A stretch of 20,847 bases of DNA from Phoronis pallida (Eukaryota; Phoronida; Phoronidae): NCBI GenBank assembly GCA_028565715.1, contig JAOXYC010055564.1, positions 1 to 20,847 of the forward strand, given 5' to 3'. The number at the start of each line of letters is the position of its first letter. The first letter of the stretch is position 1. Below the pieces are notes generated by a model. That model saw only the letters and a list, made by a program, of their open reading frames with translations, had not been told where the DNA came from and did not search any database. Both the position numbers and the translations under genes were made by a program. Of this stretch, positions 12,701 through 18,700 are shown piece after piece.

Positions 12701-15700
12701 ATGATGAGGAATAACTTTTATATCATTCTTCAACATTTTCAGGAAAACATTCTTCATAATTTGAAGAAACTGCTCAACAAAACTCGTACAGAGTTTCCAC
12801 GATTGTTCTTCCTATCAGATGAGGAGGTTGTCTCACTGATCTCTATTTCGCGTAATCCTAAAGCTCTCCAGCAAACAGTCAGGAAGTGTTTCCATGGTAT
12901 CCAGTCACTGAAGTACTCACTACCACAAGACGCCACTGAAATGAATTCTCCTCTAGACTTCACACTGAATGGTAGGTTATGCCTATATAGAATTATACAC
13001 AGAGTTCCATGACTTATCAAGTTGAAAAAAGTTTGACATTTTATTCATAACTGAACTATTTTAGAACTGGAATTTATTGAATGATTAAGAATTATACTAT
13101 TGAGTTAATGCATGTTTGATCATGCAGTTGCCCTCGGTGAAATAATATACAATGAAAAACTGTTACTAATTAAAGTGAAAAAATTTCTGCCCTTGAATTG
13201 AAAAATATTCCTTGAGTGTTCAAAAAAATTTCTGTCTTTTGAAATTAATTACATTGAAGTCAAGTTGCAATACAGACTTCATCACTGCTATAATTTCACA
13301 ATAAGTTGTCAAAATAATTTCCACCATTCCAGCCTTGGATTTGAACAGTAAGTGCCTCCCATACATGCATAATTGGTGCCACCCATACATGCAACCCCAG
13401 CGCCCCCTAGCATTAGATGCTGGTATTAACCTCAGCTGGTAAAAGTTGGGGTTAATACTCAATAGTTTATTTGTGTGATCATGTATATTAAGCATTACCC
13501 TAAGCTGCCAGAATCCATTTAGATATTAGTGTGAGCATGCTGTCTGCTGTCTGAAATATAAATCAAGCATTTTATGTTCATAATTTGTGATCAGCAGTAA
13601 AATAATATTTTCTTTGTGTGTTTTAAAAGCAATGCATGACAATTATCATTGATGATTTCAACGAAATGCCTTTTTATTTTGAATATCCTTAATTTTAATT
13701 TTAAAAATATTATTTTGCATGTTTTCTACACATTTTTTGAATTCCATGAATAATTGCTTTCATTTATTCAACCTGCTGCATGAAAACGTAAATAATGCTA
13801 ATTCAATGATGTGATTACAAATAAAGTGACTTGTTATGTGGTCACATTTTTATGACAGAAAATGTTGTAAATTTTGTATTTACCAAAATAACTAAACTTA
13901 TAGTGAAAATAAAAAAACACTTGCTTTACAGAATATTCAACTCCTACCTATGAGATTATCATTTCCCCAAAGAATATTTATTAACAACTAATTCACATGT
14001 TTCAGCCCACAAACTAGAAGTTACGGCACTAGTTGGTAAGCACAGTGAAACTGTTTCGCTAACAAAACACGTGGCTGCCAACACCAGTGCCACCCAGTGG
14101 CTGTCAACACTGGAGAATCTCATGAAGAACACAATGGCTGCTGAGCTGCACTCATGCATTCAGTCCAAGATGGATGACAGTAAGATATTCAAAATGACCT
14201 TTTTAAGTTGTTAAAAAAATCTACTAGTACAGCAGAAAAGTTACATCTCAATGAAAGATCGAGTAAACATTCTTAATGGCCTACAATTGGTTACTAAAAT
14301 TAGAATAACTCATAATTTCTGAAAAGAATATCTCATTCATATGACATTTTTCAGGTTCCATTGACGCCAAGAGAGTGTTGTCAGATTTATCAAAAACAGA
14401 GTCAGACATGAAAGCCCAGTCGCAAGATACTGTTGAAGAAGTGAAGGGAACACCATCTCATTGGTTGTTAAGATTTCCATCTCAGTCGGTGATTGTTGCG
14501 GACGCCATCTTGTGGGAGAGGGAAATGACCAAAATTCTTTTGGAACAGAGCATCAATCAATTGGACAAAATGAGGTTTGTGATTTTATTATTTATTTGAT
14601 CGGCCATTGCCCTGACTTCAGTGATAGAACAATTAGGTCAAAAAGGTCATATCTATTGCTACACTCTCTATTACACATGTTGATTATGATAATGACAAGA
14701 ACAACTTTCAAAAGCAGTAATTGCTAATCAGAAGCGAGAGATTCAGTAGTGGCTTCCTAGTGTTCTCAGAGGGTAGGGTAAAAAACCAGGATAGATTACC
14801 TAAAAGACTTTTTTGAATATCTTTGTAGGTTATCTCGCAATAAGTCAAATAATGTGGTCCCTGGTATAGCTTCCGTTATTCAGTCAATGGAAACACATTG
14901 ACTGAATAAGGCCTATAAACGAGGTACCTCATTATTCGACTTGTACCGCAATCTCTTCCCTTGTCCAGGCTAGAACTGTCTTAATATACCTTAAAAGTTA
15001 TTTGTCATGTGTTATATTTTCCCCTTGTCGTTCCAGGTGTGAGCTGTCCACTCGTATCGACCACTACTATAGTATTCTACGTGACAACTGTGCACAGTAT
15101 CAGCAGTCGGGTCTCCGCAGCCGTCTGCACATACTATTGGCTAATCTGATTGGCCAGTGTGTGTATCAGAGAGATATCACTCAATGTACGTATTATTATG
15201 ATATTACATATTGATCTATGATGTGTTGCCTTTTGGTAACTCATTGTTTAAAGATATTGTAATTTCTTAATGTTTTGGAATTCTTGCTGCTTTCTTCATC
15301 AGATCGTTCTGTTTTATGAAATAAACAGGGCATTTAAGCACTTTCCTGAAACATTTTTATGCGACCACAAAATACTTTGAAAGTTAGTGTACAGAATTTC
15401 AAATTCAATTACATTTACTAATACTACTGCTATTCTCCTAGTACAGCCAATTTCTACTTCAGAACTATAACATGTTGTTGGTAAACATTGCGTTGAACTT
15501 GCCGTGAACGCATTTGTTTAGCGTGGCTATTTCTTGAGATGTCTATAATTTTAATTGAGCTTTGAAATAAAATCTTTTGTTGTTTGGTCTCAAAAATACT
15601 AAAAGGGAGACAGATTAAAAAATTGATAATGGTGGTACTGTCCTGGCATTTTATATTTGTCTTGTTCATTGTTGTAGCACTTCTAAACTGTAACACTGTA

Positions 15701-18700
15701 AACGACAGTTGTTATGATTGGTCAAAAGTGTTAAAGTATCACATGGATATTCGTCCAATCCTGCGAGCTCGCACAGTCCTGGTTGATGAGCCTGACCAAC
15801 AGATCCCGCAAGCACCAACTACGGAGAAGCCTGCTGTCAAACGGAGCAGGCCTGCTGCAAAGATACCAAGTTTGTAACTTTTGAATTACTACTTTGTAAA
15901 TATCTGGTAAATTTTGAATGCAAATTATTTTTTTCTTTTAATTGGCTTAAAGTGATGACATTTTGATCTCTACTTCTGAGTTCAAAATTTTTCTGTCATT
16001 TCAAATGTTTTGTTTTGTAATTAGTTATAATTGAATATATTTCAATGAAAAAACAGGAAAATGATGTCAGAGGAAAAAACACATATAATTTGTTGAATTC
16101 GTATTGCAACCATTTAATCTCATTGTATTTTTGGAGATATGTTCAAATAGTTATGTATTAAAAAAATATAATATATATGTATACGAATAATTCTAAGTAT
16201 TAGTTTTTAGAATCATAGGATATGACTTGAGTTGTCAGAAATTGATTCCATTTGGTTACCTTAGATATTCAGTTTCAAAAATGTTAGCAATTGCAACTAA
16301 TTTCTAATCAATCTTATATAAATTAATGATTTCTACTCTATTAATTGGTACGGTGTAGATTATGACTCATCCAGGAGTGTAGATTTATTTGGAAGTCAAC
16401 TGGACTTGCTGATTTGAAACATTACAAGTTGCGAGGCACACGTCTAGCCTCTTCCTCAGATGTAGCTGAATGGGAAGTCCCGCCCAGAGTTTGACCTCTT
16501 GCGTGACTTCTTGTAGACCGGCAGTGGTGACCTCTGTTTCCACTCTAATAATTTCTACTCTAATCTGTAGATGGCATTGAGCCTCCACCAATGGTGCCCA
16601 GAACAGAGACAACTGTGATCACATCCAACTACTTCAGTCCCTGCAGTGTCAGTCAACTTGGCTCAACGTTTCCTTATGAACACGAATATATCGGTCCGTC
16701 GGAACGGCTGGTGTTCACGCCACTAACTGAGCGTGCCCACATCACCCTGATGACATCATTACGCACGTTTAAATGTGGCACCATGGTCGGACCATCGGGT
16801 ACAGGAAAAACTGAGACAACCATGGATTTGGTGAAGGTATGACAGATTTTGATCAATACTGGTTTTCCTACTGATGTTAATTAGTTGTATGATGGTGGCT
16901 CTTAATTTTGTGATTCATTCTGATGATGAACAATCATGTAGCCAGTTTAGAAGTCAGACAAACATAGCTTTTGACATTAATTTCGAACATATATCATTTT
17001 CAACATTCAGTCATGGTCAAAAAACGATGGTCCACAATATCCTGCACCTCTATGGTAAATTTACAAACCATTCTTACTATAACAATAAAGTTGTTTTAGA
17101 GGGCATTACGGCTCATTTAAGGACCGGCTTGGATGATTTGTAGCTTCGCTCGGGCCACCAATGAACTATGGAGGGCTACAAATCATCCAAACCGGTCCTT
17201 AAATGTCAGCCGTAATGCCCGACAAAACAACTTTATTACTATTAGTATCTACAAAAAGTATACTGCCGAAAACCTATTCTATTATGCAATTGCGTCATAT
17301 TGACCACGTGACTCAGAGCAGGGCTGCAAATGTCATTAACGGCCCAGCATTTATGACCATGTGACTCAGAGTAGGGCTGCAAATGTCATTAACAGCCCGG
17401 CTGCAGCTACCCATGCATTATGGAGTTTTTAAACCCAGCAAAATAGCGTTAATCTACCGACAATGCCTCACAAGTAGATACTAATAGCTAATAACATACC
17501 TTGTAGAACAATTAAATCAAAATAATATCTGACTGACAGTTATTGATATGTCCCAGCACAGAACAGACAATAGCCCCAATTGAATCTGGAGTTTAATCTA
17601 GTCATATAATGGGCCGTTTATAGCTCCAGTCAACATGTGCTTGATTAGATTTTTTTTTTATATTCTACATCACTAGAAAATCAGCACCAAAAATTTGTTA
17701 TGAGATAGGCCTATATAAGGAAATCAGCTAGCTTTCATCTAATGTAGACTTTGACAGGACCATCAAAGTGTTATTCAAAGGTATGAAATCATTTAATATC
17801 TGTCAGTGGCTAAAATATCTTCTTGTTTCATATCTCTAGGCATTAGGTCAGCAGTGTTTCACTGTTAAATGCAGCCAAGAGATGTCACTAGCGATGATGC
17901 TGCAGAGTATCAGGGGAATGTTACTGTCGGGATGTTTCGGCTTTCTTGACGAAACCGATCAATTGTCACAAGGTGGGACTTTTGCTCATGATCTGAATTT
18001 CTTCTTATAAGATAAGTGTGGGATGATTGATAACTCGTCTACAAATCCTAAGAATCACTTTAGTGGTGCAAAAGATTTTTAAATGCTTTCCTTCAATTTT
18101 TGTTATTATAATACATGTAACTTGTAAAGTGACAGTGTTGCCACACAAGACTCTGTTTGCTTTCCGTTTTGGAAGGTAGTAAACTGTCAGCGGTTAACTT
18201 GTGTATAAATATTTTGTTGATGATACTACCAGAAATCGTTGTATGAATGTTCATATACCAGAAATTGTTTGTCATGTCAATTTACCTTGGTCATATAACA
18301 CTAATAGAACTAACATTGTTTACCAGGTCTCTTGTCTGTGGTGGCCCAGCAGTTATACCATGTCCAGAATACCCTACATGTGTTGAAAGTCGGGCGCGAT
18401 AGTCAGTATCACACTCGAGGCATCAAATACTTTAATTTATAATTACTATTGTTCAACAGGTCTCTTGTCCGTGGTGGCCCAGCAGTTATACCATGTCCAG
18501 AATACCCTACATGTGTTGAAGATCGGGCGTGATAGTCAGTATCACACTCGAGGCATCAAATACTTTAATTTATAATTACTATTGTTCAACAGGTCTCTTG
18601 TCCGTGGTGGCCCAGCAGTTATACCATGTCCAGAATACCCTACATGTGTTGAAGATCGGGCGTGATAGTCAGTATCACACTCGAGGCAGAGCAATTGTAG

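Larger units (their letters stand above)
16837..17839. other. intron 21, repeat-rich
   Basis: The intron separates Walker A from Walker B exons. It contains the fold-back at 17075-17246, the TIR unit at 17239-17487 and an internal 53-bp tandem repeat. The remainder is AT-rich without recognised features. Confidence 0.55.

Noticed and set aside
12754-13020. Minus-strand open frame over exon 16
   Set aside because: Antisense shadow of a conserved dynein linker exon.
15454-15696. Open frames on both strands in intron 19
   Set aside because: Peptides have no recognised motif. The plus-strand frame is simply exon 20 extended upstream past its acceptor.
16385-16612. GC-richer stretch and minus-strand open frame before exon 21
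   Set aside because: No domain recognised and the end overlaps exon 21 antisense. It was kept only as a note in the intron entry.
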